This document shows, in pieces, positions 1-8,648 of a stretch of DNA of 64,000 bases. Below the pieces are notes generated by a model. It was not told the origin of the DNA and ran no database searches. It was given only the letters and a program-made list of their open reading frames with translations. Every line of letters begins with the position of its first letter. Position 1 is the stretch's first letter. The stretch is taken from the NCBI GenBank assembly GCA_001464965.1, contig LNEJ01000028.1, forward strand, positions 17,308 to 81,307, in the 5' to 3' direction. The translations under genes and the position numbers were made by a program. The DNA is from Gammaproteobacteria bacterium Ga0074134 (GTDB taxonomy: Bacteria; Pseudomonadota; Gammaproteobacteria; Ga0077554; Ga007554).

Positions 1-34
1 TGTTTTTTGAGTTAGCTGGGTATATATTGAGGAC

Positions 35-68
35 GCTCTGGATAATTCCATCCTGGAATTTTCAGGGC
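35..68. repeat. Hairpin repeat, family E copy 1
   Basis: A 34-nt imperfect palindrome with outer arms GCTCTG and CAGGGC and inner arms AATTCCA and TGGAATT. The same hairpin recurs at 25998-26031 and 32604-32636. It lies about 85 nt upstream of the small heat-shock gene, so it could form a structure in that gene's leader, but nothing here shows a function. Confidence 0.6.
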
Positions 69-151
69 ACGGAGAGCGCCGCTGGGATCTCTGAATAAAA
101 CCAGAAATTCCTTGATTGCGTAGTTCCCACTTAAGGAAAAGGAGACATGCC

Positions 152-586
152 ATGACCAATCTTGTGCGTTTTAATCCCTTTGATATCAGCGCCTTTGACA
201 ATAGGCTTGAAGAGTTGATGCGGGACTTTGTCCGGCCGTTGCGTCATGAAATGCTGGGCAAGCCGCAGGTCACACTCGATATTTCCGAGAATGACAAAGC
301 CTACACCGTGCGGGCCGAAATGCCGGGCGTGAACAAAGAGGATATTAATGTAACGATCAATGGCAACCAGGTTGCCATCAGTGCCGAAGTGAAAAAAGAG
401 AAAGAAGAAAAGGAAGGCGAGAAGGTGCTGCGTAGCGAACGCTATTATGGCAGCATGTACCGCAGCTTTACGCTGGCGCAGGACGTGGATGAGACCGAAA
501 GCCAGGCAAAGTATGCTGACGGTGTGTTGACGCTGACGCTGCCGAAAAAGGCGGTGACCGCAGCCAAGAAGCTTGCGATAAGATAA
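152..586 (+). CDS. Hsp20/alpha-crystallin family small heat-shock protein
   Basis: A 144-residue cytoplasmic holdase of the Hsp20 family, which binds unfolding proteins for later refolding by ATP-dependent chaperones. The alpha-crystallin domain spans about residues 40-140: it opens with the segment VTLDISENDKAY, carries AEMPGVNKEDINV in the middle and ends with the family hallmark GVLTLTLPKK. A charged KKEKEEKEGEK loop sits around residue 85. An earlier TTG at 116 would add 12 residues, but the ATG at 152 follows a good ribosome binding site (AAGGAAAAGGAG), so it is preferred. Length matches bacterial class A small heat-shock proteins. Transcribed alone, convergent with aconitase. No clear sigma-32 promoter was found upstream. 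Confidence 0.93.
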   Translation: MTNLVRFNPFDISAFDNRLEELMRDFVRPLRHEMLGKPQVTLDISENDKAYTVRAEMPGVNKEDINVTINGNQVAISAEVKKEKEEKEGEKVLRSERYYGSMYRSFTLAQDVDETESQAKYADGVLTLTLPKKAVTAAKKLAIR

Positions 587-632
587 GGCTGTTTTGGCGG
601 GGTTGGATCGGGTTTTGGTTGCTTAAAGTAGA

Positions 633-663
633 TTGGGCCCGGAGCTTGCGCTCCGTGACCCAA
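633..663. terminator. Hairpin between convergent hsp20 and acnA
   Basis: Inverted repeat with arms TTGGGCCCGGAGC and GCTCCGTGACCCAA around TTGC, in the 124-nt gap between two convergent genes. There is no clear T tract on either side, so a role as a shared terminator is inferred from position only. Confidence 0.35.
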
Positions 664-710
664 CCTGTACGCTCCATGCGCGATTGGCAGCCACAGCAAG
701 GTGGAGGTTG

Positions 711-3515
711 TTATTCCCGCACCGACTGCCGCAGCACGTATGGCAAGATGCCGCCGTGGCGGAAGTATTCCACTTCATTGGCGGTGTCGATGCGTGACTG
801 GACAGTGAATCGTTTGATACTGCCATCGGCGGCGGTTGCTACGGCTTCGATCTTCTGCCCCGGTGTGAGCGCGGTGAGGCCGGCGATATCGTAGGTCTCG
901 TGTCCGGTCAGTTCCAGCGTCTGGGCGTTTTCGCCGGGCAGGAATTGCAGCGGCAGGATGCCCATGCCCACCAGGTTGGAGCGGTGGATGCGCTCGAAAC
1001 TTTCCGCGATTACGGCGTGAATGCCGAGCAGTTTGGGGCCTTTGGCCGCCCAATCGCGCGACGAGCCGGTGCCGTATTCCTTGCCGGCGATAACGATGAG
1101 CGATGTGCCCTGTGCCTGGTAGCGCATCGAGGCGTCATAGATCGGCATCTGCTCCCCGCCTGGCAGGTATAGCGTCACGCCGCCTTCCACGCCTTCGACC
1201 AGTTTGTTTTTCAGGCGCACATTGGCGAAGGTGCCGCGTACCATGACCTCATGGTTGCCGCGCCGTGCGCCGTAGGAGTTGAACTCGGTGGCGGGTACAC
1301 CCAGGCCGATCAGGTATTTTCCGGCGGGGCTGGCCTTGCCGATGGAGCCGGCAGGGGAGATATGGTCGGTGGTGACGGAGTCTCCCAGCAGCGCCAGCAC
1401 GCGCGCCTGTACGATGTCGGTGAGTGGCGCGGGGGTGGTGGTGATGCCGTCAAAGAATGGCGGCTCCTTGATGTAAGTCGAATCATTATTCCAGTCAAAA
1501 AGCTGGCCGCTGGGCACTTCCAGGCTGTTCCATTCGTGATTGCCGCGAAAGATGTCCGAGTAGGTGCGCTTGTACTGGGCGGATACCACGTGGGTACGGG
1601 CCAGATCGGCAATCTCCTCGTTGGAAGGCCAGATGTCCTTGAGGTAGATCATCTCGCCGGTGGGGGTGATGCCGAGGGGATCTACCGTCAGGTCGATGTT
1701 GATGTTGCCTGCCAGGGCATAGGCGACCACCAGCGGCGGCGAGGCCAGATAGTTGGCGCGCACCAGCGGGTTGACGCGCCCCTCGAAATTACGGTTGCCG
1801 GACAGCACCGATGCCACCGCGAGGTCGCCATCGAGAATGGCCTGTGATATGTGGTCGGGCAGCGGGCCGCTATTGCCGATGCAGGTGGTGCAGCCATAGC
1901 CCACAAGATGGAAGCGCAGCGCCTCCATATACGGCATAAGGCCGGACTTGATAAGGTAATCGGTGACCACCCTCGATCCGGGCGCGAGGCTGGTCTTGAC
2001 CCAGGGTTTGACTTGCAGGCCGCGCTGCACCGCGTTTTTCGCCAGCAGCGCCGCGGCAATCATTACTGACGGGTTGGAGGTGTTGGTGCAACTGGTGATG
2101 GCGGCGATGACCACCGATCCGTGGCAGAGCTTGTAGGCCAGGCCATCGGGCTGGCGCACCGGCACGCAGGTGCCGAACACATTCAACGCCTCGTCCGGAT
2201 GGGCGGGCGCCAGCTCCGGGGTGATAAGGACGGGACTGCCGCCCTCGTTCAGCCAGTGGTTGAGATCTTCTTTGTGCAGGGCGGAGGCTTCTTCTTTGTA
2301 CTGATTCGCCAGCAACTTACGAAATGAACCACGCACCTCGCTGAGCGGGGCGCGGTCTTGCGGGCGCGACGGACCGGCCAGACACGGCACCACGGAGCCG
2401 AGATCGAACACCACGGTCTCCGAGTAGGCTGGTTCGGGCTGATCCGGCGAATACCACAGCCCTTGCGCCTGGTAATAGGCCTCCACCAGCGGTATCAGGC
2501 GTTCGCGGCCGGTGAGACGCAGGTAGCCGGAGGTTTGGCTGTCCACCGGGAAGATGCCGCAGGTTGCGCCGTATTCCGGGGCCATGTTGGCGATGGTGGC
2601 GCGGTCGGCCAAGGTTAGGCAGGCAAGGCCAGGGCCGTAAAATTCCACGAATTTGCCCACTACGCCTTTTTTACGCAACACCTGGGTGATGGTTAGCACC
2701 AGATCAGTGGCAGTGGCCCCGGCAGGCAATTTGCCGACGAGCTTGAATCCCACTACCTGCGGGATGAGCATCGAGCTGGGCTGGCCGAGCAACGCCGCCT
2801 CGGCCTCGATGCCGCCTACGCCCCAACCCAGCACGCCCAGGCCATTGATCATGGTGGTGTGGGAGTCGGTGCCGATCACGGTATCGGGGTAGATCCAGGC
2901 GCAGCCATCCTGCTCCGCAACCATCGCCACCGGAGCCAGATATTCGAGGTTGATCTGATGGACGATGCCGTTATCCGGCGGCACGACATGGAAGTTGTTG
3001 AAAGCGTTTTGTCCCCAGCGCAGAAACTGGTAGCGCTCGCTGTTGCGTTCGAATTCGCGGGTGGCGTTGGACTGGAAAGCCGTGGAGCTGCCGTACTGGT
3101 CTACCTGTACCGAATGGTCGATCACCAGGTCGGCGGGCGTGAAAGGGTTGATCTTGCGGGGGTCGCCGCCCAGACGCTGCAATGCGGCGCGCATCGCTGC
3201 CAGATCGGCAACGGCGGGCACGCCAGTGAAGTCCTGGAGCAGCACCCGCGATGGCATGAAAAAGATTTCCCGGTCAGGTTCGGCCGTGGGATCCCACTGT
3301 GTCAGGGCCTCGATATCGGCCTTTTTGACCGCAACGCCATCTTCCTGGCGCAACAGGTTTTCCAGCAGGATTTTGAGCGAAAAGGGCAGCCGCGCGCTAT
3401 TGCCGATACCGGCCTGGGCCAGCGCCGGCAGTGAATGGTAGAAGTAATTTTTTCCGTCAACGGTGAGGGTGGACCGGGTGCCAAAACTGTTCAGATTGTT
3501 CTTTTGTGTCGCCAT
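711..3515 (-). CDS. acnA: Aconitate hydratase, AcnA/IRP1 type
   Basis: Interconverts citrate and isocitrate via cis-aconitate in the TCA cycle, using a 4Fe-4S cluster. The 934 residues match the monomeric AcnA/IRP1 family, not the shorter-headed AcnB. Cluster ligands are visible as Cys476 in SCTNTSNPS and Cys542/Cys545 in [12 protein letters not shown]. The N-terminal segment [12 protein letters not shown] and the [12 protein letters not shown] stretch (about residue 217) are typical, and the swivel domain lies near residues 720-930 ([16 protein letters not shown]). Start is the ATG at 3515; its ribosome site is weak. Encoded alone. The upstream gap holds a decayed family-B element. All cluster ligands are intact, so the enzyme should be active. 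A 2-methylaconitase side role cannot be excluded. Confidence 0.96.
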   Translation of the reverse strand: MATQKNNLNSFGTRSTLTVDGKNYFYHSLPALAQAGIGNSARLPFSLKILLENLLRQEDGVAVKKADIEALTQWDPTAEPDREIFFMPSRVLLQDFTGVPAVADLAAMRAALQRLGGDPRKINPFTPADLVIDHSVQVDQYGSSTAFQSNATREFERNSERYQFLRWGQNAFNNFHVVPPDNGIVHQINLEYLAPVAMVAEQDGCAWIYPDTVIGTDSHTTMINGLGVLGWGVGGIEAEAALLGQPSSMLIPQVVGFKLVGKLPAGATATDLVLTITQVLRKKGVVGKFVEFYGPGLACLTLADRATIANMAPEYGATCGIFPVDSQTSGYLRLTGRERLIPLVEAYYQAQGLWYSPDQPEPAYSETVVFDLGSVVPCLAGPSRPQDRAPLSEVRGSFRKLLANQYKEEASALHKEDLNHWLNEGGSPVLITPELAPAHPDEALNVFGTCVPVRQPDGLAYKLCHGSVVIAAITSCTNTSNPSVMIAAALLAKNAVQRGLQVKPWVKTSLAPGSRVVTDYLIKSGLMPYMEALRFHLVGYGCTTCIGNSGPLPDHISQAILDGDLAVASVLSGNRNFEGRVNPLVRANYLASPPLVVAYALAGNINIDLTVDPLGITPTGEMIYLKDIWPSNEEIADLARTHVVSAQYKRTYSDIFRGNHEWNSLEVPSGQLFDWNNDSTYIKEPPFFDGITTTPAPLTDIVQARVLALLGDSVTTDHISPAGSIGKASPAGKYLIGLGVPATEFNSYGARRGNHEVMVRGTFANVRLKNKLVEGVEGGVTLYLPGGEQMPIYDASMRYQAQGTSLIVIAGKEYGTGSSRDWAAKGPKLLGIHAVIAESFERIHRSNLVGMGILPLQFLPGENAQTLELTGHETYDIAGLTALTPGQKIEAVATAADGSIKRFTVQSRIDTANEVEYFRHGGILPYVLRQSVRE

Positions 3516-3649
3516 CAGTGTGTCTCAATGCCAAAATCGAAATAGGATATTTTAGATTTTGCCACAGAAGCACAGGTATCGTCTTCCTCAAAATGAAATT
3601 GAACGCGGGTGCGTGCCTGCTTCTGGCGGGTTATGGCGTCACTTGGGCA

Positions 3650-3772
3650 ATCCTAGAAACGGCAGTTGACCGCTTATCTTGGTAGCTGACAGCAGCACAG
3701 TTCAAATAGGTTTTTTCATAATCCACAGACGCACCTGTCCGGTGAACCACGCTCCACCCCGTCCAACTGCCA
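3650..3772 (-). repeat. Decayed family-B terminal-inverted-repeat element
   Basis: The outer ends match the full family-B copies at 35219 and 44063: ATCCTAGAAACGGCAGTTGAC at the left (written here across 21 bases as two parts, ATCCTAGAAACG and GCAGTTGAC) and GTCCAACTGCCA at the right. Read on the minus strand, an internal stretch resembling AAACAGGTGAATCCGCAGA is also recognisable. About 110-120 bp of the middle is missing. It sits upstream of acnA and downstream of arsB. Confidence 0.55.
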
Positions 3773-3773
3773 T

Positions 3774-3813
3774 CTTTTGCAGCAGATTCGACCTAAGTCC
3801 GACAGGCTCCTAG
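3774..3813. repeat. Short dispersed repeat shared with 40658-40696
   Basis: About 35 nt containing GCAGATTCGACCT and AGTCCG-CAG recurs at 40658 with a few differences. Both copies sit beside terminal-inverted-repeat elements (family B here, family C there). It ends just before the arsB stop codon. Confidence 0.5.
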
Positions 3814-3814
3814 G

Positions 3815-5128
3815 TTAACGCAAAAATTGCAGCCATCCAGTGAGTCCAAGCAGAGTGAGGAATAATACCGGTGTTGTCAGCACGACACCGGTGCGGAAAT
3901 AATATCCCCAGCCGATGCGCATGCCGCGTTGTGCCAATACGTGCAGCCACAGCAGGGTGGCCAGGCTGCCGATGGGGGTGATTTTGGGGCCGAGGTCGCA
4001 GCCGATGACGTTGGTGTAGATTATGGCTTCACGTACCGCTGGCGAGAGTGTTGCGTCATTGATGGCGAGGCTGCCGATCAGCACTGTCGGCATGTTGTTC
4101 ATCACCGCTGACAAGCCGGCAAACAGAAAGCCTGAGCCGAGCGTGGCAAGCCATATTCCCTGTCCATCCAGCCACTCAAGAATGCGGCTTAGTTTGGCGG
4201 TCAATCCCTGATTGCGCAAGCCAAACACCACCAGATACATCCCCAGCGAAAATAACACCACCTGCCAAGGTGCCTCGCGCAATAGGGTGGGTAGTGGAAT
4301 AACGGCCTTGGGCTGTTGTTTCAAAAAATGCTCACGCCCCGCTGCCATTATCAGGATCAGCGCGGCTGATCCGGCAACGGCGGAGACCGGCAAATGCAGC
4401 GGGTGCGCGGAAAAATATCCAATCAATAGCAATATTAAAACCAGCCAGCCCATCTTGAACACAAAGGGATCGCGAATCGCCTTTGCAGGATCATCAAGGA
4501 CGGAAACATCAAAACGTGGCGGCACGTCCTTGCGGAAAAATAGCCAGAGCACCAGCATCGTCGCTGCCAGCGAAACCAGATTCACCGGGAACATGACCTG
4601 GGCATAGCGGGTGAATGAAATATCGAAATAATTAGCGGTGACAATATTGACCAGGTTGGAAATCATCAGCGGCAGGCTGGTGGTGTCCACCACAAATCCG
4701 GTAGCCATGATAAACGCCAGCGAGGCTTTGGGAGTGAAGCGCAAGGCGCGCAGCATCTCAAAGACGATCGGGGTAAGTATCAGCACTCCGCCATCATTGG
4801 CGAACAATGCTGCCACCGTAGCACCAAGCAGGATGATCAGCAAAAATAGCCAATGCCCGCGGCCATTGCCCCAGCGCGCCATATGCAGCGCCGCCCATTC
4901 AAAAAATCCAGCGGCGTCGAGTATCAGGGAAATGAGGATCAGGGCGATGAAAGTGAAGGTGGCATCCCATACGATGTGCCATACGACAGGCACATCAGCA
5001 AGTGAAATGACACCGCTGAATAATGCTACCAGTGCCCCGCTCAGCGCGCTCCAGCCGATGCCGAGTTTTTTAGGTTGCCAGATGACCAATACCAGTGTGG
5101 CGATGAAGATCAGCCCTGCAATCAGCAT
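3815..5128 (-). CDS. arsB: Arsenite efflux membrane protein, ArsB family
   Basis: Inner-membrane transporter that exports arsenite (and antimonite) driven by the proton gradient. The 437 residues form about 11-12 hydrophobic segments, as expected for ArsB. The family segment [17 protein letters not shown] lies near residue 75 and is followed by [13 protein letters not shown], then [11 protein letters not shown] near residue 345 and the conserved end [16 protein letters not shown]. The start codon overlaps the arsC stop by 7 nt, so the two genes are translated from one message. No arsA is nearby, so the pump should work without the ATPase. No arsR repressor is visible either, unlike most ars operons. 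Confidence 0.93.
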   Translation of the reverse strand: MLIAGLIFIATLVLVIWQPKKLGIGWSALSGALVALFSGVISLADVPVVWHIVWDATFTFIALILISLILDAAGFFEWAALHMARWGNGRGHWLFLLIILLGATVAALFANDGGVLILTPIVFEMLRALRFTPKASLAFIMATGFVVDTTSLPLMISNLVNIVTANYFDISFTRYAQVMFPVNLVSLAATMLVLWLFFRKDVPPRFDVSVLDDPAKAIRDPFVFKMGWLVLILLLIGYFSAHPLHLPVSAVAGSAALILIMAAGREHFLKQQPKAVIPLPTLLREAPWQVVLFSLGMYLVVFGLRNQGLTAKLSRILEWLDGQGIWLATLGSGFLFAGLSAVMNNMPTVLIGSLAINDATLSPAVREAIIYTNVIGCDLGPKITPIGSLATLLWLHVLAQRGMRIGWGYYFRTGVVLTTPVLFLTLLGLTGWLQFLR

Positions 5129-5529
5129 AAGCGGCGCTTGATTTCCGGCAGCAGTTGGTCGCGGATCTGATCGCGCACGCGCACAAAGCTTTCCAGCGGC
5201 TCGCCGTGCGGATCGTGAAACGGTATGTGGATGGTTGCGATCTTTTTAGGGAAGACCGGGCAGGTCTCTTTGGCGTTATCACACACGGTCACGACCAGGT
5301 CAACGGATTCGCCCATTACGGAGTCCACCGTCTTGGGGTGTAGTTCTGCGGTGTTGACACCAAGCTGTTGCAACGCGGCAATGGCGCCATCCGCCACCTT
5401 GGGGCTGGTGCCGGCGGAGATGGCGCGGATATGCGGACCCAGGTGATGATTGATCAGGGCCTCGGCCATCTGGCTGCGGCAGGAGTTGCCAGTGCAGAGA
5501 ATTAATACGGTTTTCTGGGTATTCATCAT
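5122..5529 (-). CDS. arsC: Arsenate reductase, LMW-phosphatase (thioredoxin-linked) type
   Basis: Reduces arsenate to arsenite in the cytoplasm, feeding the pump encoded by the overlapping downstream arsB. The P-loop CTGNSCRS occupies residues 12-19 (nucleophile Cys12), and the two further redox cysteines are Cys83 and Cys90 in [10 protein letters not shown]. This C-loop-C-C arrangement is that of the pI258-type enzyme, recycled by thioredoxin, not the glutaredoxin-dependent plasmid R773 type. The 135-residue length fits. Two adjacent ATGs (5529 and 5526) could serve as start; the difference is one residue. An FNR-like half-palindrome lies 17 nt upstream. Confidence 0.93.
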   Translation of the reverse strand: MMNTQKTVLILCTGNSCRSQMAEALINHHLGPHIRAISAGTSPKVADGAIAALQQLGVNTAELHPKTVDSVMGESVDLVVTVCDNAKETCPVFPKKIATIHIPFHDPHGEPLESFVRVRDQIRDQLLPEIKRRLC

Positions 5530-5545
5530 TCTTTTCGCAAGGAAT

Positions 5546-5559
5546 TTGATTTAGGTCAA
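5546..5559. promoter_or_regulatory. FNR/Anr-like site upstream of arsC
   Basis: TTGAT-TTAG-GTCAA differs from the FNR consensus TTGAT-N4-ATCAA by one base. It lies only 17-30 nt before the arsC start codon, close for an activator, so if real it may overlap the promoter and repress, or it may be chance. Its spacer TTAG is the same as in the perfect site at 10535. Confidence 0.35.
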
Positions 5560-5601
5560 GGCAGAAGGGCGCTATATCTTATCAAATGCAGGGTACGTCT
5601 C

Positions 5602-5640
5602 AGAACCTGTTCACAATCTCGCTGAAGGGCGCGGCGCATC
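5602..5640. repeat. Family-C element end fragment
   Basis: AGAACCTGTTCACAATCTCG matches, with one change, the reverse complement of the right end of the family-C element at 24594-24745 and is followed by GCTGAAGGGCG, as in the copy at 40501. The rest of that element is absent: the sequence passes directly into palindrome D. Confidence 0.45.
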
Positions 5641-5645
5641 CTATG

Positions 5646-5899
5646 AACCTAAAAACCTCAGTTGGAGTCTACTGCGAATGCCTAATGCACCGAATCTGCG
5701 CGAGAAAATCGTGAAATCTGTCCTCACCGTTTTGCCGGGAGCAAAATGGGACAGCCACAGGCTGCCCAAAGGGCGTGCGCCAGGGATGGCGCATGTCACC
5801 GTAGCGCTTGGCTACGGCTGCGGAATATTTCACGATTTTCTCGCCCATCTTCAGCACCTTAGTCATTCTCGCTACGACGCCAATTGAGGTTTTTAGGTT
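5646..5899. repeat. 254-bp palindromic element D
   Basis: Long imperfect inverted repeat with arms of about 70 bp. The outermost 15 bp (AACCTAAAAACCTCA at 5646, its complement ending at 5899) and the innermost 18 bp (GCGAGAAAATCGTGAAAT at 5700, its complement ending at 5844) are perfect; between them the arms are diverged. The middle contains a smaller stem around GTGCGCCAGGGATGGCGCA. A 69-codon frame crosses it but is a by-product of the palindrome. It resembles a non-autonomous transposable element. Only one copy is seen in the window. Confidence 0.65.
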
Positions 5900-5929
5900 G
5901 AAATATTGACGGGATAAGATGACAGTATC

Positions 5930-8617
5930 ATGAAAATCCACCACCTCAGCGTTGACGAAGCATTCCACAGCTTGCGCAGTGGCCCTGCCGGGCTGACTGA
6001 AGGTGAGGCGCGGCACAGGCTGGCGGAGTTTGGCCCTAACCGTGTGGAACAGATGCGGCACGAATCGCTGGCTTTGCGCTTTCTGAAGGGATTTACCCAT
6101 TTTTTTGCCCTGATCCTGTGGGTGGCGGCGGGCTTGGCCTTTGTCGCTGAATTCAGCGATCCCGGCAAGGGCATGATCACCCTCGGTTTCGCAATTCTGG
6201 GTGTGATCCTGGTCAATGGCTTGTTCTCCTTCTGGCAGGAATACCGGGCGGAGAGGGCCATTGCTGCGCTGGAAAGGCTGTTGCCCCATCAAGTGAAGGT
6301 GCTGCGGGAGGGCAAGGTGCAGGCGATTTCGGCGCAAGATGTGGTGCCGGGTGATGTGATCCTGCTGGAAGAGGGGGATGATGTCCCCGCCGACTGCCGC
6401 CTGATCGAGGCCTTTGGGGTGAGAGTGAACAATGCCACTGTTACCGGCGAGTCACTGCCCCAAGCCAGGGATATGAATCCTAGCGGCGAAGAAGAGTTGA
6501 TCCGCAGCAAGAATATCCTGCTCGCGGGGACATCATTGGTTTCCGGTGAGGCTCGCGCCCTGGTCTTCGCCACCGCCATGCACACCGAATTTGGCAAGAT
6601 CGCTCATTTGACTCAGACCACGGGCGAGATGTTGTCTCCTCTGCAAAAGGAGATCATCCGGCTCAGCCGGCTGGTGGCTTTGCTGGCATCGGGGCTGGGG
6701 GTGGTGTTCTTCTTCATCGGCCAGGCGCTGGGGCTGTCTTTCTGGGAGAACTTCATCTTTGCCATCGGCATCATTGTGGCGAATGTTCCCGAGGGGCTGT
6801 TGCCAACCGTCACCTTGGCTCTGGCGATGGGTTCGCAGCGCATGGCCAAACGCAATGCCCTGATCCGGCACCTGCCCGCAGTTGAGACGCTGGGCTCGGC
6901 GACGGTGATCTGCACCGACAAAACCGGTACGCTCACGCAGAATCGTATGACAGTGAAAAGGGTCTTTTTGCCGGGCCGTTTTTATGACGATGCCGCTGTG
7001 GAGCCGTTATCTGGCTTGAAAGAGACTCATCGCCCTTTTTTCGAAGGGGTGTTGCTGTGCCATAACCTGAAGGAGACTGAAAAGGAGGGGGTGCGCGAAT
7101 GGATGGGTGATCCCATGGAGGTGGCGCTGGTGCAAATGGCAAAACAGATCATGCCGGAGGCACTGACCGCACCGCGCCTTGATGAGATACCCTTTGACGC
7201 GGGGCGCAAGCGCATGTCGACGCTCCAGCAGACCTCCCATGGCCTGACACTCTACACCAAGGGGGCGCTGGAGATGGTGCTGCCGCTGTGTCAGCAAGTA
7301 CAGGCCGGGGAGGCTGTCCAGCCCCTCACTGCCGAAATGAAGTCGCAATTCTTGCAGGCCCAGGAAGCCATGGCGGAGCAGGGGTTGAGGGTGCTGGCCT
7401 TTGCCCACCGGTCTGTTGCCGAAGGGTATGATAAAGATCATCTGGAACAGAATCTGATTCTCGCCGGGCTGGTGGGGCTGGAAGATCCGCCCCGGCCCGA
7501 GGTGCCCGCCGCCATACGGAAGTGCAAGGAGGCGGGCATCAAGGTGATCATGGTCACCGGCGATCATCCCCATACCGCCCAAGCCATCGCCAGGGAGATC
7601 GGCCTGGTGCAATCGAGCAGCCCTGTCATTATCACCGGCGATCACCTGCGGCGGCTCTCCAATACCCAGCTTCAGTTGGCGCTGGATGCGCCGGAGATCA
7701 TCTTCGCGCGTGTTGCCGCCGACCAGAAAATGCGCATCGTCAGCGCTTTGAAACGCAAGAACGAGATCGTGGCTGTGACCGGCGATGGAGTGAACGACGC
7801 CCCGGCGTTAAAAAAAGCCGACATCGGCATCGCCATGGGGATAGCCGGTACTGATGTCGCCCGGGAAGCCGCCGACATGGTGCTGATGGACGACAACTTC
7901 GCCAGCATCGTCGCCGCCATCGAGGAGGGACGGGCTGTATTTGATAACATCCGGAAATTTCTCACTTATATTCTGACCTCCAATGTTCCGGAACTCATTC
8001 CCTATCTGGCTTTTGTCCTGTTCAAGATCCCGCTGCCTCTGACTATCATCCAGATCCTTGCCGTGGACTTGGGCACTGACATGCTGCCCGCACTGGGGTT
8101 GGGTACGGAAAAGCCCAGTCCCCATATCATGCAGCGCCCGCCGCGTCCGCGCGGCGAACGCCTGCTGAGCGGCTCGTTGATGTTGCGCGCCTATCTGTTT
8201 TTGGGGGGCATGGAGGCGATAGCGGCGATGGCTGCATTTTTCTATGTCCTGCACGGTGCGGGATGGCAATACGGACAGGTGCTGCCGCACGATGATCCGC
8301 TCTATCTCCAGGCCACCACCGCGTGCCTCAGTGCCATCATTGTCATGCAGAATGTGAATGTGTTCCTGTGCCGCAGTGATCGGGATTCAGCGTTTTCCCG
8401 CGGTTTTTTAAACAACAAATTGATTCTGTGGGGTATTGCCGCCGAGATTGTACTGATCCTGCTTATCGACTACACCCCCTGGGGCAACCTCGTCTTCGGC
8501 ACCGCGCCCATCCCGATTGACGTGTGGCTGTTTGTCATCCCGTTTGCGCTGGGGATGCTGATGCTGGAGGAACTGCGCAAGTGGTGGGTGCGGAAATTTT
8601 TTGGTGTTAAACCATGA
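5930..8617 (+). CDS. Cation-transporting P-type ATPase with IIC (Na,K-ATPase-like) signatures
   Basis: Inner-membrane ion pump of 895 residues that couples ATP hydrolysis to cation transport. Visible parts in order: N-terminal cation-ATPase domain (5-70), actuator motif TGES (172-175), phosphorylation site CTDKTGTLT (Asp330), hinge TGDGVNDAP, and about ten membrane segments. Three membrane signatures match Na,K/H,K-ATPase alpha chains: VANVPEGLLPTVT (from 283), the TM5 segment SNVPELIPYL, and TM6 DLGTDMLPALGL. That places it nearer type IIC than the Ca2+ type IIA. The transported ion cannot be read from the sequence; Na+, K+ or H+ are candidates. No beta subunit is evident. It is followed 31 nt later by a patatin-like gene on the same strand, possibly co-transcribed. 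Confidence 0.9.
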   Translation: MKIHHLSVDEAFHSLRSGPAGLTEGEARHRLAEFGPNRVEQMRHESLALRFLKGFTHFFALILWVAAGLAFVAEFSDPGKGMITLGFAILGVILVNGLFSFWQEYRAERAIAALERLLPHQVKVLREGKVQAISAQDVVPGDVILLEEGDDVPADCRLIEAFGVRVNNATVTGESLPQARDMNPSGEEELIRSKNILLAGTSLVSGEARALVFATAMHTEFGKIAHLTQTTGEMLSPLQKEIIRLSRLVALLASGLGVVFFFIGQALGLSFWENFIFAIGIIVANVPEGLLPTVTLALAMGSQRMAKRNALIRHLPAVETLGSATVICTDKTGTLTQNRMTVKRVFLPGRFYDDAAVEPLSGLKETHRPFFEGVLLCHNLKETEKEGVREWMGDPMEVALVQMAKQIMPEALTAPRLDEIPFDAGRKRMSTLQQTSHGLTLYTKGALEMVLPLCQQVQAGEAVQPLTAEMKSQFLQAQEAMAEQGLRVLAFAHRSVAEGYDKDHLEQNLILAGLVGLEDPPRPEVPAAIRKCKEAGIKVIMVTGDHPHTAQAIAREIGLVQSSSPVIITGDHLRRLSNTQLQLALDAPEIIFARVAADQKMRIVSALKRKNEIVAVTGDGVNDAPALKKADIGIAMGIAGTDVAREAADMVLMDDNFASIVAAIEEGRAVFDNIRKFLTYILTSNVPELIPYLAFVLFKIPLPLTIIQILAVDLGTDMLPALGLGTEKPSPHIMQRPPRPRGERLLSGSLMLRAYLFLGGMEAIAAMAAFFYVLHGAGWQYGQVLPHDDPLYLQATTACLSAIIVMQNVNVFLCRSDRDSAFSRGFLNNKLILWGIAAEIVLILLIDYTPWGNLVFGTAPIPIDVWLFVIPFALGMLMLEELRKWWVRKFFGVKP

Positions 8618-8648
8618 TAAAAATCCTTTACCATCCGATATATAAGGT

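Noticed and set aside
116..151. TTG start adding 12 residues to the small heat-shock protein
   Set aside because: The extension encodes the ribosome binding site of the ATG at 152.
5669..6337. 222-codon minus-strand frame across palindrome D and the ATPase start
   Set aside because: Antisense shadow of the ATPase gene extended by the palindrome.
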